Source: CAVOGJ01 sp963700865
GTDB taxonomy: Bacteria > Planctomycetota > Planctomycetia > Pirellulales > Pirellulaceae
Length of the DNA: 64,000 bases
Assembly (NCBI GenBank): GCA_963700865.1
Contig: CAVOZC010000007.1
Span: 186,001 to 250,000 of the forward strand
Direction of reading: 5' to 3'
Shown: piece by piece, positions 35,536 through 45,195 of the stretch
Position numbering within the stretch: position 1 is the first letter of the stretch
Layout of the letters: every line of letters starts with the position of its first letter
Notes under the pieces: model-generated
Seen by the model: the letters and a program-made list of their open reading frames with translations, nothing else
Databases searched by the model: none
Told to the model about the DNA's origin: nothing
Position numbers and translations under genes: made by a program

Positions 35536-36699
35536 ACCGCGAGCCAAAGAAGAATGCCCGGCATTGCGTATTTGCGCCAGGCCAGGTCAACGGCATTCTT
35601 CGTCGGCGTGCCGTTTCTGGCTTCGCGTGCTCAAGCGGGCTCTTGTGGCTCGCGGTCTAACGATCTCGGCAAGATCGTGTCTTGCGTGGACATCGTTGGA
35701 CCGCGAGCCAAAGAAGAATGCCCGGCTTTGCGTATGTGAACCAGTCCAGGTCAACGGCATTCTTCGTCGGCGTGCGCGTTTCTGGGGTAGGTGGCCGTTA
35801 CCGCGACAACGCGCACGCCGTCAGAGCCCGCTTGCTTCGGTGGGGCGATTGGCTGTGCGTGCTCAAGCGGGCTCTTGTGGCTCGCGGTCTAACTACTCGT
35901 CAAGGACGGTGTCTTGCGTGGACATCTTGGACCGCGAGCCAATGAAGAATGCCCGGCTCTGCATTTGCGCCAGTCCAGGTCAACGGCATTCTTCGTCGGC
36001 GTGCGCGTTTCTGGGGTAAGTGGCCGTTACCGCGACAACGCGCACGCCGTCAGAGCCCGCTTGCTTCGGTGGGTCGATTGGCTGCGCCTGCTCAAGCGGG
36101 CTCTTGTGGCTCGCGGTCTAACGAAATGGCGCCAAAACACAAACCTTGGGGGGCATTTTCGCCAGTCCAGGTCAACGGCATTCTTCGTCGGCGTGCGCGT
36201 TTCTGGGGTAGGTGGCCGTTACCGCGACAACGCGCACGCCGTCAGAGCCCGCTTGCTTCGGTCAGGCGATTGGCTGTCGCGTGCTCAAGCGGGCTCTTGT
36301 GGCTCGCGGTCTAACGAAATGGCGCCAAAACACAAACCTTGGGGGGCATTTGCGCCAGTCCAGGTCAACGGCATTCTTCGTCGGCGTGCGCGTTTCTGGG
36401 GTAAGTGGCCGTTACCGCGACAACGCGCACGCCGTCAGAGCCCGCTTGCTTCGGTGGGGCGATTGGCTTCGCGTGCTCAAGCGGGCTCTTGTGGCTCGCG
36501 GTCTAACGAAATGGCGCCAAAACACAAACCTTGGGGGGCATTTGCGCCAGGCCAGGTCAACGGCATTCTTCGTCGGCGTGCGCGTTTCTGGGGTAAGTGG
36601 CCGTTACCGCGACAACGCGCACGCCGTCACAGCCCGCTTGCTTCGGTGGGTCGATTGGCTGTGCCTGCTCAAGCGGGCTCTTGTGGCTCGCGGTCTAAC
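35536..36699 (+). repeat. Array 2 of cloverleaf-forming repeats (6 units)
   Basis: The same family as array 1 and in the same orientation. GTCTAAC motifs at 35655, 35887, 36116, 36309, 36501 and 36693 end six units. Units 1-3 carry the 5' arm CCGCGAGCCAA.GAAGAATGCC; units 4-6 are the truncated type. Unit 1 is collapsed: hairpin B is broken and the 5' arm of hairpin C is missing. The loop of hairpin B in units 2-6 is longer than in array 1 (insert GTGGCCGTTACCGCGAC). The last unit has one mismatch in hairpin C (ACAGCCC). The array starts 80 bp after the P-type ATPase and ends 64 bp before the kinase stop. Confidence 0.93.
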
Positions 36700-36763
36700 T
36701 GTGGGCCAGGTGTTTCCACCGCCCGCCGGCGGCGAGCCGCACGAGCCGTTCAGCCGTGACGCC

Positions 36764-39700
36764 TTATTCCGCTGGCGAGAGGCTGGTCCAATCGCGATGT
36801 GACGGTGGGTATTCGCTCTCGGACCACTTCAATCCCAGCGTTTCGGCCTGTTGCAAGGCTGCCCGCGCTTTCTGCGCGTGCTCCTGTCGCAATGTCGGGT
36901 CGATGGATGAGGCTGCGGCCAAAACGGCATGGGCCCGAGCTAAGATGATCCACTCGTCGGGATGACTCGGTTCCTCGGCCACGTCGATGGCCGCCTTGGC
37001 CGGGAGGGTGTCGCCGGACCGGGCCAAGGTTGTGGCCCGTTCCAGGCGGCGGCGATTGTGCAGACCATCTTTTTCTCGTTGCACGACTTGGTCGCGGTAA
37101 GTCAGCGCTTCGTCGAACCGTTCTTCTAACTCGAGCGCATCGGCCGTCGCCACCAAGTTGGCCATGACCTGCCTGTGAACATCCGGGCTATCCGGTATTT
37201 GGCTGCTCAGCTCATCCAGAATCGCGCGGGCCCGTGTGAGTATCTCAAGAGACTCATTCGACATTCCTTGCCGCATCAGCAGTTGGGCTTTCTGCCATAA
37301 ACATTCGGCCCATTCGCTGCGACTTTGAAAGTCGCGTCGGGTGGGCAACTGCTCTTCGTGATCGGCGATTGCCAGATCCAGAAACCGTAGGGCTACCGTG
37401 TCATCACCTGTGCGGGAGTAATTGGCGCCCAGCTGCAAGCAAATCTGGTTCCGCAAGTCACGGTGCCGCCGATCCTCCGGGCTGGCCTGCAATACCGGCT
37501 CCATGATGTGCAAACTTTCCAGCAGCAGCCGTTGGGCCTCGGCGTAACGGCGCAGATGCGACTGCAGCATGCCGGCCTCCTTGCGAGTTGACGCCCGCAA
37601 AGCCTGATAGTTCATGACTTGGGGATGAATCGCTGCCAGTTGGTCAAAGGCGATGGTGGCCTCGCCCAGCAACGCAAGGCTCGTTTCAAAATCACCACTC
37701 ATGGAGGAGTAGGTCGACAGGTTGGCCAGGGCCTTTCCCAGATTTAGCTGGTACGATTGGTCCTCGGGATGTTTGCTGACCAGCTCGCGATAGATGTCCG
37801 TGGCTTCGGCCAGTAGCGCCCGTGATTCCTCCAGCCTTCCCTGGAATCGCTGCATAATGGAGCGATTCCCGCGTGACTGGGCATACAGGAAACCCCAGCG
37901 CGGCTCGTCGGGAAATTTCTGAGCCAGGATTTGAAAAATTTCTTCCGATTCCTGATAGACCTGTTCGGCCCGCGGAATGTCTCCTTGCTGTTGGATCACG
38001 CTGGCCTGGTTGCTGAGGAGCAAGCCGAGTTGCTCTTCGTTCTTGGCAACCTCATATGAGGCGGCGATCAGTTGCCGATGGATATCGAGCGCCTGCTCGA
38101 TGCGCGCCATGGCCCCTGCTAACTCGCCCCGATGACGGTCGAGCTGAGCGAGTTTGCGCAGCAGCATGCCTTTCTTGAGCAGTGTCGACTGCTCATGGGG
38201 GTCTTCCGCCAGGCGCTGATTGGCGAGTTTTAAGGCCTGTTTAAAGGCCGCCTGTGCCTGGGAAAGCTGTCCCAATTCTTCGTGGATCTGGCCGATGCGC
38301 GTATGCGTGCCCCTGAGATCGTCGATCAGCTGGTCGTCCTGCTGGTTTTGCCGCAAAAACTCCTGGTAGTAATCAAGGGCCGCGCCGAGCAATTCCTGAC
38401 GCAACGGTTTCAGCCCCGGCGCGGTCAGTAATTGGTTTTCGCTGACGGCCACGAAATAGTTGTCGACCGCGTCTTTCGTCTCCCAATACCGCTTTTCGGC
38501 GGTGGCCAGAGCAGCCGACGTGGACCACCAACCGATCGCGGCTGTGATGAGCGTAGCAAAAACGGCCACGAGAGCCGCAGCACTCAAACCGGCCAGCTTG
38601 GGATTACGGCCGCACCACTTGGCAACACGTTGCCACCGGCCCACGGGCCGGGCCATCACCGTCTCGCCCTTCAAAAATCGCTGCAAGTCGGCTCGCAACT
38701 CGGCGGCGCTCGCATAGCGACGTTGCGGCGATTTTTCCAGGCACTTTAGACAAATCGCGTTCAGATCGCGAGGAACCTCGGGTTGAAATCGAGCCGGCTC
38801 GATCGGGTCCATGCGCGTAATCGACGAAAGTGTTTCTAATGGAGTGGCACCGACAATCGGGGGTCTTCCCGTGAGCAGGTGATAAAGCGTGGCGCCCAGC
38901 GCGTACACGTCGGTGGCGCAGCCGATCTGGTCGCGCTGGCTGGCCGCTTGCTCGGGAGCCATGTAGGCCGGCGTGCCCACGATGGCGGCAGATACGGTCT
39001 GGTCGTTGCCTGACGGACCGATGCGTGCCAGCCCAAAATCGGTCAGGCGGATGCCTTCCACGGCCGCATTGTCCGAAACGTTGTCGAGGGTATCGACCAG
39101 GATGTTGCCCGGCTTGATGTCCCGGTGCAACACGCCCCGATCGTGTGCGTGTTGGACGGCATCGGCCAAGGCCGCGATCATCTCTGCCGCAAGCCGGGGG
39201 GCGACTTTGCCTCCTCGCTGCTCCAGCCACTGGTTAAGTGGCAAGCCGTCGCAAAAGGCGGAGACGATGTAGCAGACGGGCCCGGCCGATCCTGCTTCAA
39301 AGACCGGCACGATGTGCGGATGATCAAGCGAGGCGGCGGCTTCCGCCTCGCGAAGAAATCGTCGCTTCAGGTCGGCGGTGACGAGCACCTCTGGTCGTGG
39401 CACTTTCAGCGCAACCTGACGGTTCAAATTCGGATCATGGGCCAGGAACACGACGCCATAGCCGCCCGACCCTAACTTTCTCAGCAGACGAAACCGCCCA
39501 ATCTGACCGGTCCCCATCTCGAACGACTCAGCAGACACATTCGGCCTGGCCCCCGCCGCCTCGTCCGCTGGCGGGGGCGCGGGACCGGCAAAGGCCTCCG
39601 CGATCAAATCAGGCGCCGTCAGCCGCAACGCCTCGATCCAGTGCAGGTAGCGCTCGGCCGCCAAATCCTCTGGGTTTTCCGAGTCTGGAACGGACCCCGC

Positions 39701-39817
39701 GACCGACTGCGTACTCATGTGCTCAGCGGTTGACTGTTGCGCCAGCCGCGCATCGACTTCCAGCAGTCGACGCATGGCCACGTCGTCAGTGCTTGCGGAA
39801 TCACGGCGACGCTTCAT
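36764..39817 (-). CDS. Ser/Thr protein kinase with TPR region
   Basis: The ~1017-aa protein has an N-terminal ~100-residue linker, a Hanks-type kinase domain (Gly loop LGSGGYGVV at about 115-123, Lys at about 138 in VALKVPR, HRDIKPGN at about 231, DFGLARIG, GTPAYMAPEQA), a membrane-spanning segment around LAGLSAAALVAVFATLITAA, and a long C-terminal helical region of TPR-like repeats (ALDYYQEFLRQNQQ, AQAAFKQALKLANQRLAEDP). The kinase would face the cytosol. The start overlaps the end of the ECF sigma gene by 17 bp, so the two are translationally coupled and likely act in one pathway. A further ATG lies at 39826. Confidence 0.94.
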   Translation of the reverse strand: MKRRRDSASTDDVAMRRLLEVDARLAQQSTAEHMSTQSVAGSVPDSENPEDLAAERYLHWIEALRLTAPDLIAEAFAGPAPPPADEAAGARPNVSAESFEMGTGQIGRFRLLRKLGSGGYGVVFLAHDPNLNRQVALKVPRPEVLVTADLKRRFLREAEAAASLDHPHIVPVFEAGSAGPVCYIVSAFCDGLPLNQWLEQRGGKVAPRLAAEMIAALADAVQHAHDRGVLHRDIKPGNILVDTLDNVSDNAAVEGIRLTDFGLARIGPSGNDQTVSAAIVGTPAYMAPEQAASQRDQIGCATDVYALGATLYHLLTGRPPIVGATPLETLSSITRMDPIEPARFQPEVPRDLNAICLKCLEKSPQRRYASAAELRADLQRFLKGETVMARPVGRWQRVAKWCGRNPKLAGLSAAALVAVFATLITAAIGWWSTSAALATAEKRYWETKDAVDNYFVAVSENQLLTAPGLKPLRQELLGAALDYYQEFLRQNQQDDQLIDDLRGTHTRIGQIHEELGQLSQAQAAFKQALKLANQRLAEDPHEQSTLLKKGMLLRKLAQLDRHRGELAGAMARIEQALDIHRQLIAASYEVAKNEEQLGLLLSNQASVIQQQGDIPRAEQVYQESEEIFQILAQKFPDEPRWGFLYAQSRGNRSIMQRFQGRLEESRALLAEATDIYRELVSKHPEDQSYQLNLGKALANLSTYSSMSGDFETSLALLGEATIAFDQLAAIHPQVMNYQALRASTRKEAGMLQSHLRRYAEAQRLLLESLHIMEPVLQASPEDRRHRDLRNQICLQLGANYSRTGDDTVALRFLDLAIADHEEQLPTRRDFQSRSEWAECLWQKAQLLMRQGMSNESLEILTRARAILDELSSQIPDSPDVHRQVMANLVATADALELEERFDEALTYRDQVVQREKDGLHNRRRLERATTLARSGDTLPAKAAIDVAEEPSHPDEWIILARAHAVLAAASSIDPTLRQEHAQKARAALQQAETLGLKWSESEYPPSHRDWTSLSPAE

Positions 39818-40478
39818 CGGAACCACCCTGCAAGAAAGCCGTCAGCCGTTGCACCGCGCGCGACCAAAGCATCCGTGCGGCGTCCGGCGTCCGGTCCATT
39901 TGACGTCCCACCTCCGCGAATGAAAGCCGCTGCCACGTACGCAGCCGGAGCACCGTCTGATATTCAGGCGGCAACGCAGCCATCGCTGCTTTCAATTTCT
40001 CAACCTCCTCTTCCGCTGACGCTGCGCGTCCCGGAGTCGCGGAGTCGAACGCGAGTCGGTCCAGCCCCCAGGTTGACTGATCCGACGGTCCGCTGATCCG
40101 GACTTCCTTGCCGATATCCCGTTTGCTGGAAGCGCGAAACGACCGGCGAACGTCCGTCACGTAATTCGCCAGAATTTGACGCACCCAGGCCAGCAATTCT
40201 TCTTCACCCGAACCACGAAAACCGGCAAAGTTCTGCTGGGCACGCAGCAACGTTTCCTGAACCACGTCGGATACGGCTACCTTCCCGCGGAGCATGTCAT
40301 CCAGTTCCGTATGGGCGATTGCCAGTAAATAGCCGCGGCACTGCGCGAACAACTCACCCAGTGACTCCCGATCACCTTCGCGTGCGGATTCAATCCAACG
40401 TCCCATGTCGTTGGCGCGGACCGATTCCGTGGATTCGGACCGACGCGGTTGACGGTCTGCGGAATCGGATGCAGTCAT
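39801..40478 (-). CDS. ECF-type RNA polymerase sigma factor
   Basis: The 225-aa product has sigma region 2 (IESAREGDRESLGELFAQCR, VSDVVQETLLRAQQNFAGFR, LLAWVRQILANYVTDVRR) and region 4 (LPPEYQTVLRLRTWQRLSFAEVG..RTPDAARML). No anti-sigma factor gene is adjacent. Instead the gene overlaps a membrane Ser/Thr kinase, a pairing seen repeatedly in planctomycetes, which suggests that phosphorylation or another kinase-dependent signal controls its activity. Region 3 is absent, as expected for ECF factors. Confidence 0.93.
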   Translation of the reverse strand: MTASDSADRQPRRSESTESVRANDMGRWIESAREGDRESLGELFAQCRGYLLAIAHTELDDMLRGKVAVSDVVQETLLRAQQNFAGFRGSGEEELLAWVRQILANYVTDVRRSFRASSKRDIGKEVRISGPSDQSTWGLDRLAFDSATPGRAASAEEEVEKLKAAMAALPPEYQTVLRLRTWQRLSFAEVGRQMDRTPDAARMLWSRAVQRLTAFLQGGSDEASP

Positions 40479-40685
40479 CGCTCGTCCCCAAAGACGAAAG
40501 CCCGCGGCGAAACGAACGCCGCCGTGAGGAAAAAATCCATGATATCAACGGGCGGCGAAGAATGCCTCGCTATCAAGTTGAAAACATGTGGAAATTTGAT
40601 GTTGTCTGGCGTTCGTTTTCGGTTTTCGCTTCGTCTGGGGGCTTGAGGGACAAACGAATCGATCCTGCCCAGCCGGAGTCTTACT

Positions 40686-43436
40686 ATGCCATACAGCCCC
40701 CTACGGAGTGCATTTCTTTTCCGACCGGATCGCGGGTGTTGGTCAGCGTCGTCTCTCTGGCGATGGCTCGGCCGTCTGGCACGCGACTCGCATGATTTGC
40801 CTGGGAGCGGGCGAAAAGCGATCCTGCTTTCCATCGCTGCTCTGGTTGCCAGCCCCTTCATCGCGACTTGCTCGGCGACCGACTATACGTGGGTCGGTGG
40901 GGGCTTTACCAACAACTGGGGTGACATCTCCAACTGGATTGGTTCGATTCCGCCCGTCGCCCAATCGAGTGGAACCACCACCAACGTCTTCCTGCGAGGA
41001 GCGGGTGGCAGTTCGGATCTGGCGAACGCGGGCAATGTCGACACCGATTGGGAGCTGGATTCGCTGACATTCAGTAGTCAAGCCACGGGAAGTTGGTCAT
41101 TGATCGGTGGGAAAGTCGTCCTCGGGAATGTATTTTGCTGCTCCACATTTTTTATCCGCAATAGCGATGGGAATACGCATTCGTTTGACAACGAACGTGT
41201 CGATCTGGCCGAATTCTCCGTGACGTTCGATGCGGATACCGCGGACCTCGATTTCAATACCGGCGTCCGATTCTTGCTCAATAATACGACCCTTGCGGCA
41301 ACTGGGGGCAATGACATTTTTTTCGATGGTGGCATTAGTGGAGAATCGTTCGTCAATAATGCGACGCTGTCGATTTCCGAGGGGACCACGGTGCACATTG
41401 GCGGCAGTTCTTCGGTGTTGACACAGATCAATCTGAACAATGGCACACTGCAGATTGACTCGAATTCGAACCTTGGTGGCGCCGTCAACATTGCCACGTT
41501 TGCGGGTACCACGTTTAACGTGAACGGTTTCGCGGAAAATGTGGACATGATCACCGGGAGTGGAAATATCCAGCTTGGCAGCGGTTCGTTGGTTCTGGGT
41601 GATGCATCGAACTTTACCTATTCCGGTACCATCAGCGGAACGGGAAGCATCACCAAGGACCAAGCGGGCGTGATGACCTTGGGTGGCGTCAGCACCTATT
41701 CGGGCGCCACCAACATCACGGGAGGCACACTGCGGCTCGCGAATTCGACCTCCGACGGAAGTCTTTCCAGTGCGACTGATGTCTCGGTCTCATCCTCCGC
41801 TACCTTTGACTTGAATGGCGTCAGCGACACGGTCGATTCGATTTCCGGCAGCGGTACGATCGACCTGGGAGGCGGATCGCTGACGGTCGACGAGACCGCC
41901 GGGGCTCGGTCGTTCAGCGGGAACTTCGTGGGAACGGGGACGTTTCGCAAGAATGGCGGGCACTCGCTGACGCTCTCGGGCAACAACGAATTCACCAGTC
42001 TCATCATCTCGGCGGGCGAGCTGAACGTTTCGAGCAGTGCCAATCTCGGGGCCACGTCTGGATCGGTCGTGCTGGCGGGCACGCTGCATGTGACCAATTC
42101 TCTCACGAACGGACGAGATTTGCTTCTGGCCAATGGGACAGTCAACGTCGACACGGGCGATACGCTCACGCAAACGGGCGTGGTATCGAACAATACAACC
42201 ACCGCCTCGCTCACCAAAACGGGTGGCGGCACGATGATCCTTGCTGCGAATAACACCTATTCGGGCGACACGATCGTCCAAGCAGGCCGACTCGAACTGG
42301 CAGCGTCCAATCGCATCGGCAACATTTCCGATCTGATTATTTCGGGAGGCACGTTCGACTTGAATGGCTTCAGTGACACGGTCGGATCGCTCAGCGGGAA
42401 CAGTGGCACCGTGGATACCGGCGGCTCCGCGGGGCGGCTCATTTTGAATCAGGCGCTTTCGACGACCTACTCGGGCGTGATCGCCGGCGGCGGAGGCATT
42501 ACCAAGCAGGGCAATGGCACGCTGACTCTGGCTGGTCAAAATACCTATGACGGATCGACGCTGATCCAGGACGGCACGTTGCGGCTGGTGTCGGGCGGCA
42601 GCCTCGACAGCACCACTGATGTCGCGGTGAGTGCCGGGGCGACGTGGGACCTGAACGGTGTCAGCGATCTCGTGGATTCGATATCGGGTGGGGGAAATAT
42701 CCTGTTAGGAGGCGCCGGACTCAATGTCGATCAGAATGGTGGCACAACCGTGTTTTCCGGGGTAATCTCCGAGTCGGGAAGCATCTCGAAATCGGGATCG
42801 CACACGTTGGTACTTTCCGGCAACAATACATTCACCGATGGCGTGTTGATCTTTGACGGGTCGATTTCGGTCGCGAGCGACACGAATCTTGGTGCGGCGT
42901 CGGGCAGTATCACGCTGGCGGCCGCCGGAACGCTGGACACGACCGCGTCCTTCACAACGGCCCGTCCGCTGCAATTTGGCATGGCTGCCACCGGCACCTT
43001 CGACGTGGCCGCCGGCTCGACGCTTACCCACACGGGTTCGATCAGCGGCGGTAGCGATGTCACGTTTCGAAAGGCGGGGGGCGGCACCTACCAGCTCGCC
43101 GCGGCGAACGCCGGATTCGGCGGAAACATCGTCGTCGATGACGGCACGTTCGAGATCGCCAATTTCTCGGGCGACGCGTTGGGGAACGCCACCCGCATCA
43201 CCGTCAACGCTGCCGGAACGCTGTTGAATAACCAAGTTGAGGGCTTTCGGCAGCCTGGCCGGCTCGGGCCAGGTCGTGACCAACAATACGCTCGAAGTCG
43301 GCTTCGACAACACATCGACGACATACTCGGGGATCGTCAGCGGCAGTGTGGGTGGTGGGTTTTTCGGCAAGGCCGGCACGGGCACGATGACGATCACGCA
43401 GCCGCTGACCTACGCCGGTGCGACACGCGTCAATGA
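40686..43436 (+). CDS. Giant beta-strand repeat surface protein, part 1
   Basis: This is the N-terminal piece of an ~8.4-kb gene (40686-49089). A basic stretch is followed by a signal peptide (AILLSIAALVASPFIATCSA), then TDYTWVGGGFTNNWGDISNW and many autotransporter-associated beta-strand repeats of the type GSITKDQAGVMTLGG..TYSGATNITGGTLRLAN, with AVWDLNGVSDTVDSISGSG-like connectors. Such repeats form long parallel beta-helices. GGAG lies about 8 nt before the ATG. The true frame changes at about 43230-43236 (GAGGGC; one extra G); codons from there to 43436 are out of frame. Confidence 0.85.
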   Translation: MPYSPLRSAFLFRPDRGCWSASSLWRWLGRLARDSHDLPGSGRKAILLSIAALVASPFIATCSATDYTWVGGGFTNNWGDISNWIGSIPPVAQSSGTTTNVFLRGAGGSSDLANAGNVDTDWELDSLTFSSQATGSWSLIGGKVVLGNVFCCSTFFIRNSDGNTHSFDNERVDLAEFSVTFDADTADLDFNTGVRFLLNNTTLAATGGNDIFFDGGISGESFVNNATLSISEGTTVHIGGSSSVLTQINLNNGTLQIDSNSNLGGAVNIATFAGTTFNVNGFAENVDMITGSGNIQLGSGSLVLGDASNFTYSGTISGTGSITKDQAGVMTLGGVSTYSGATNITGGTLRLANSTSDGSLSSATDVSVSSSATFDLNGVSDTVDSISGSGTIDLGGGSLTVDETAGARSFSGNFVGTGTFRKNGGHSLTLSGNNEFTSLIISAGELNVSSSANLGATSGSVVLAGTLHVTNSLTNGRDLLLANGTVNVDTGDTLTQTGVVSNNTTTASLTKTGGGTMILAANNTYSGDTIVQAGRLELAASNRIGNISDLIISGGTFDLNGFSDTVGSLSGNSGTVDTGGSAGRLILNQALSTTYSGVIAGGGGITKQGNGTLTLAGQNTYDGSTLIQDGTLRLVSGGSLDSTTDVAVSAGATWDLNGVSDLVDSISGGGNILLGGAGLNVDQNGGTTVFSGVISESGSISKSGSHTLVLSGNNTFTDGVLIFDGSISVASDTNLGAASGSITLAAAGTLDTTASFTTARPLQFGMAATGTFDVAAGSTLTHTGSISGGSDVTFRKAGGGTYQLAAANAGFGGNIVVDDGTFEIANFSGDALGNATRITVNAAGTLLNNQVEGFRQPGRLGPGRDQQYARSRLRQHIDDILGDRQRQCGWWVFRQGRHGHDDDHAAADLRRCDTRQ

Positions 43437-45195
43437 CGGGATACTCCGCTTGAGCGGCAACGGCGGTCTCCCCGACCACTCGGACGTGCTGGTCAATGCT
43501 ATTTGGGATTTGAACAACCAATCGGACACGATTGATGCGCTCTCCGGTTCGGGATCGGTGCTGCTCGGCAACGGTACGCTGACCGTCGGCGCGAATCATG
43601 GCACCGGCGACTTCGCGGGAGTGATTAGTGAGGCGGGCTCGCCTTCCCAGGAGGCGCTGGTCAAGATTGGCGGTGGAACGCAGACGCTAAGCGGAAACAA
43701 CACGTACACATTTGGCACCGAGATCCAGGGCGGCACGCTGCAGATCGCCAGCACGGGCAATCTCGGGCTGGGCGGGCTGAGGATCGGCAACGGGGCTCGT
43801 CTGCAAGTCACTGGCAGCACAACCAATGCCCGCACGATTGATCTGGCCAATGGAGGAGGCGTGATCGGCGTGGCTGCCGGGCAGACGCTGACTCAATCGG
43901 GAGCGATCAGCGGGATCTTTGGCGGGCTGACCAAAGCGGATACCGGTACGCTCGTGCTCACGTCCACCAATACGTACGCCGGGGAGACGAACATTGCGGG
44001 GGGCATCCTGCGTCAACAATCACCAGCAGGTCGGCTCTCCGACGTCACGGATGTCAATGTGTCTTCGGGCGCAGTCTGGGACTTGAATGCAGTCACTGAC
44101 ACGGTCGATTCGGTCGCTGGCGGGGGGACGATCATGCTAGGGAATGGCACGCTGACGGTCCAGGAAAATGGCGGCACCCGCGTTTTCTCGGGCGTTCTTG
44201 CCGAAACAGGCGGCCTGGTCAAACGTGGTTCCCACCAACTGGTACTCTCCGGCAACAACACCTTCTCCGGGCCGATCGCCGTCGAAGGGGGGACGCTTGC
44301 CGTGGCCAACAACGGCAACCTGGGCAATACCACGAATGACCTGACCCTGAATGGCGGTACGCTGCGGAGCACGGCGGCATTTACGCTCCATCGCGACGTC
44401 GACCTGGGGCCGAATGACGGCACTTTCGAAGTGACTGGAAGCTTCCTCAGCATGGGGAGTGGCAACATCACGGGGAGCGGACAACTGAGGAAACTCGGAG
44501 CCGGTAATCTGAGCCTGGCGGCTGGAAATTCCTACACGGGCGGAACGCTGGTTTCGGCTGGAACCGTGGAAGTTATTTCCAATAGCGGGCTGGGAGTTAA
44601 TTCGGGGGATGTCACGCTGGCGACGGGCACTCTCCTGGCCACGGGCGACTTCACCAATCTGCATCGCATTGTCTTGCAATCCGCGGGAACGATCGACGTG
44701 GACGGTGCGACCCTCACGCACAACGCGTCACTCGCTGGCACCGGTGATTTGACGAAGGCGGGTGACGGTATCCTGCTGCTGACCGTGCCCGCAACCCATC
44801 GCGGCGATACACTCATTCAAGACGGAACGCTGCGATTTGGTTCGGGGGCCTTGCCCGATTCGTTCGACGTAACGGTCCAATCACCAGGTGTCTGGGATCT
44901 GAATGGGGTCAGCGACACGATTGATGGGCTGTTTGGCAATGGGACCGTCGTCCTGGCGGGCGGCGACTTGACGCTTGGTGGAGCGGGTGGCGACGGCAAC
45001 TACAGTGGCCGGCTGTTTGGTGCGGGTCGCCTGGTAAAGATCGGTGGCGGAGTTCAACAGCTATCCGGTGCGAATTTCTCCCAATCCAGCACCGACATCA
45101 ATGGCGGCACGTTGCGGTTGAGTTCCAATCAACCCTTGGGCATCGCCGGAGGTCTGTTGGGTTTCGATGGCGGGACGCTTAACAGCTACGGCTAA
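43237..45195 (+). CDS. Giant beta-strand repeat surface protein, part 2
   Basis: The second piece continues FGSLAGSGQVVTNNTLEVGF and carries further beta-strand repeats, e.g. GTMTITQPLTYAGATRVNDG, GTLVLTSTNTYAGETNIAGG and HQLVLSGNNTFSGPIAVEGG. It has no start signal of its own and is read here as part of the single gene 40686-49089. At about 45180 (TTAACAGCTACGG) one extra T shifts the frame; the joined sequence reads GGTLNSTANFTIPRNVQLHT. Confidence 0.82.
   Translation: MRAFGSLAGSGQVVTNNTLEVGFDNTSTTYSGIVSGSVGGGFFGKAGTGTMTITQPLTYAGATRVNDGILRLSGNGGLPDHSDVLVNAIWDLNNQSDTIDALSGSGSVLLGNGTLTVGANHGTGDFAGVISEAGSPSQEALVKIGGGTQTLSGNNTYTFGTEIQGGTLQIASTGNLGLGGLRIGNGARLQVTGSTTNARTIDLANGGGVIGVAAGQTLTQSGAISGIFGGLTKADTGTLVLTSTNTYAGETNIAGGILRQQSPAGRLSDVTDVNVSSGAVWDLNAVTDTVDSVAGGGTIMLGNGTLTVQENGGTRVFSGVLAETGGLVKRGSHQLVLSGNNTFSGPIAVEGGTLAVANNGNLGNTTNDLTLNGGTLRSTAAFTLHRDVDLGPNDGTFEVTGSFLSMGSGNITGSGQLRKLGAGNLSLAAGNSYTGGTLVSAGTVEVISNSGLGVNSGDVTLATGTLLATGDFTNLHRIVLQSAGTIDVDGATLTHNASLAGTGDLTKAGDGILLLTVPATHRGDTLIQDGTLRFGSGALPDSFDVTVQSPGVWDLNGVSDTIDGLFGNGTVVLAGGDLTLGGAGGDGNYSGRLFGAGRLVKIGGGVQQLSGANFSQSSTDINGGTLRLSSNQPLGIAGGLLGFDGGTLNSYG

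Noticed and set aside
28052..36699. CRISPR array
   Set aside because: The repeats are 180-230 bp with conserved interiors and no unique short spacers, and no cas gene is present.
26749..36699. Prophage or transposon
   Set aside because: No integrase, transposase, recombinase, phage structural or replication gene is visible in the block.
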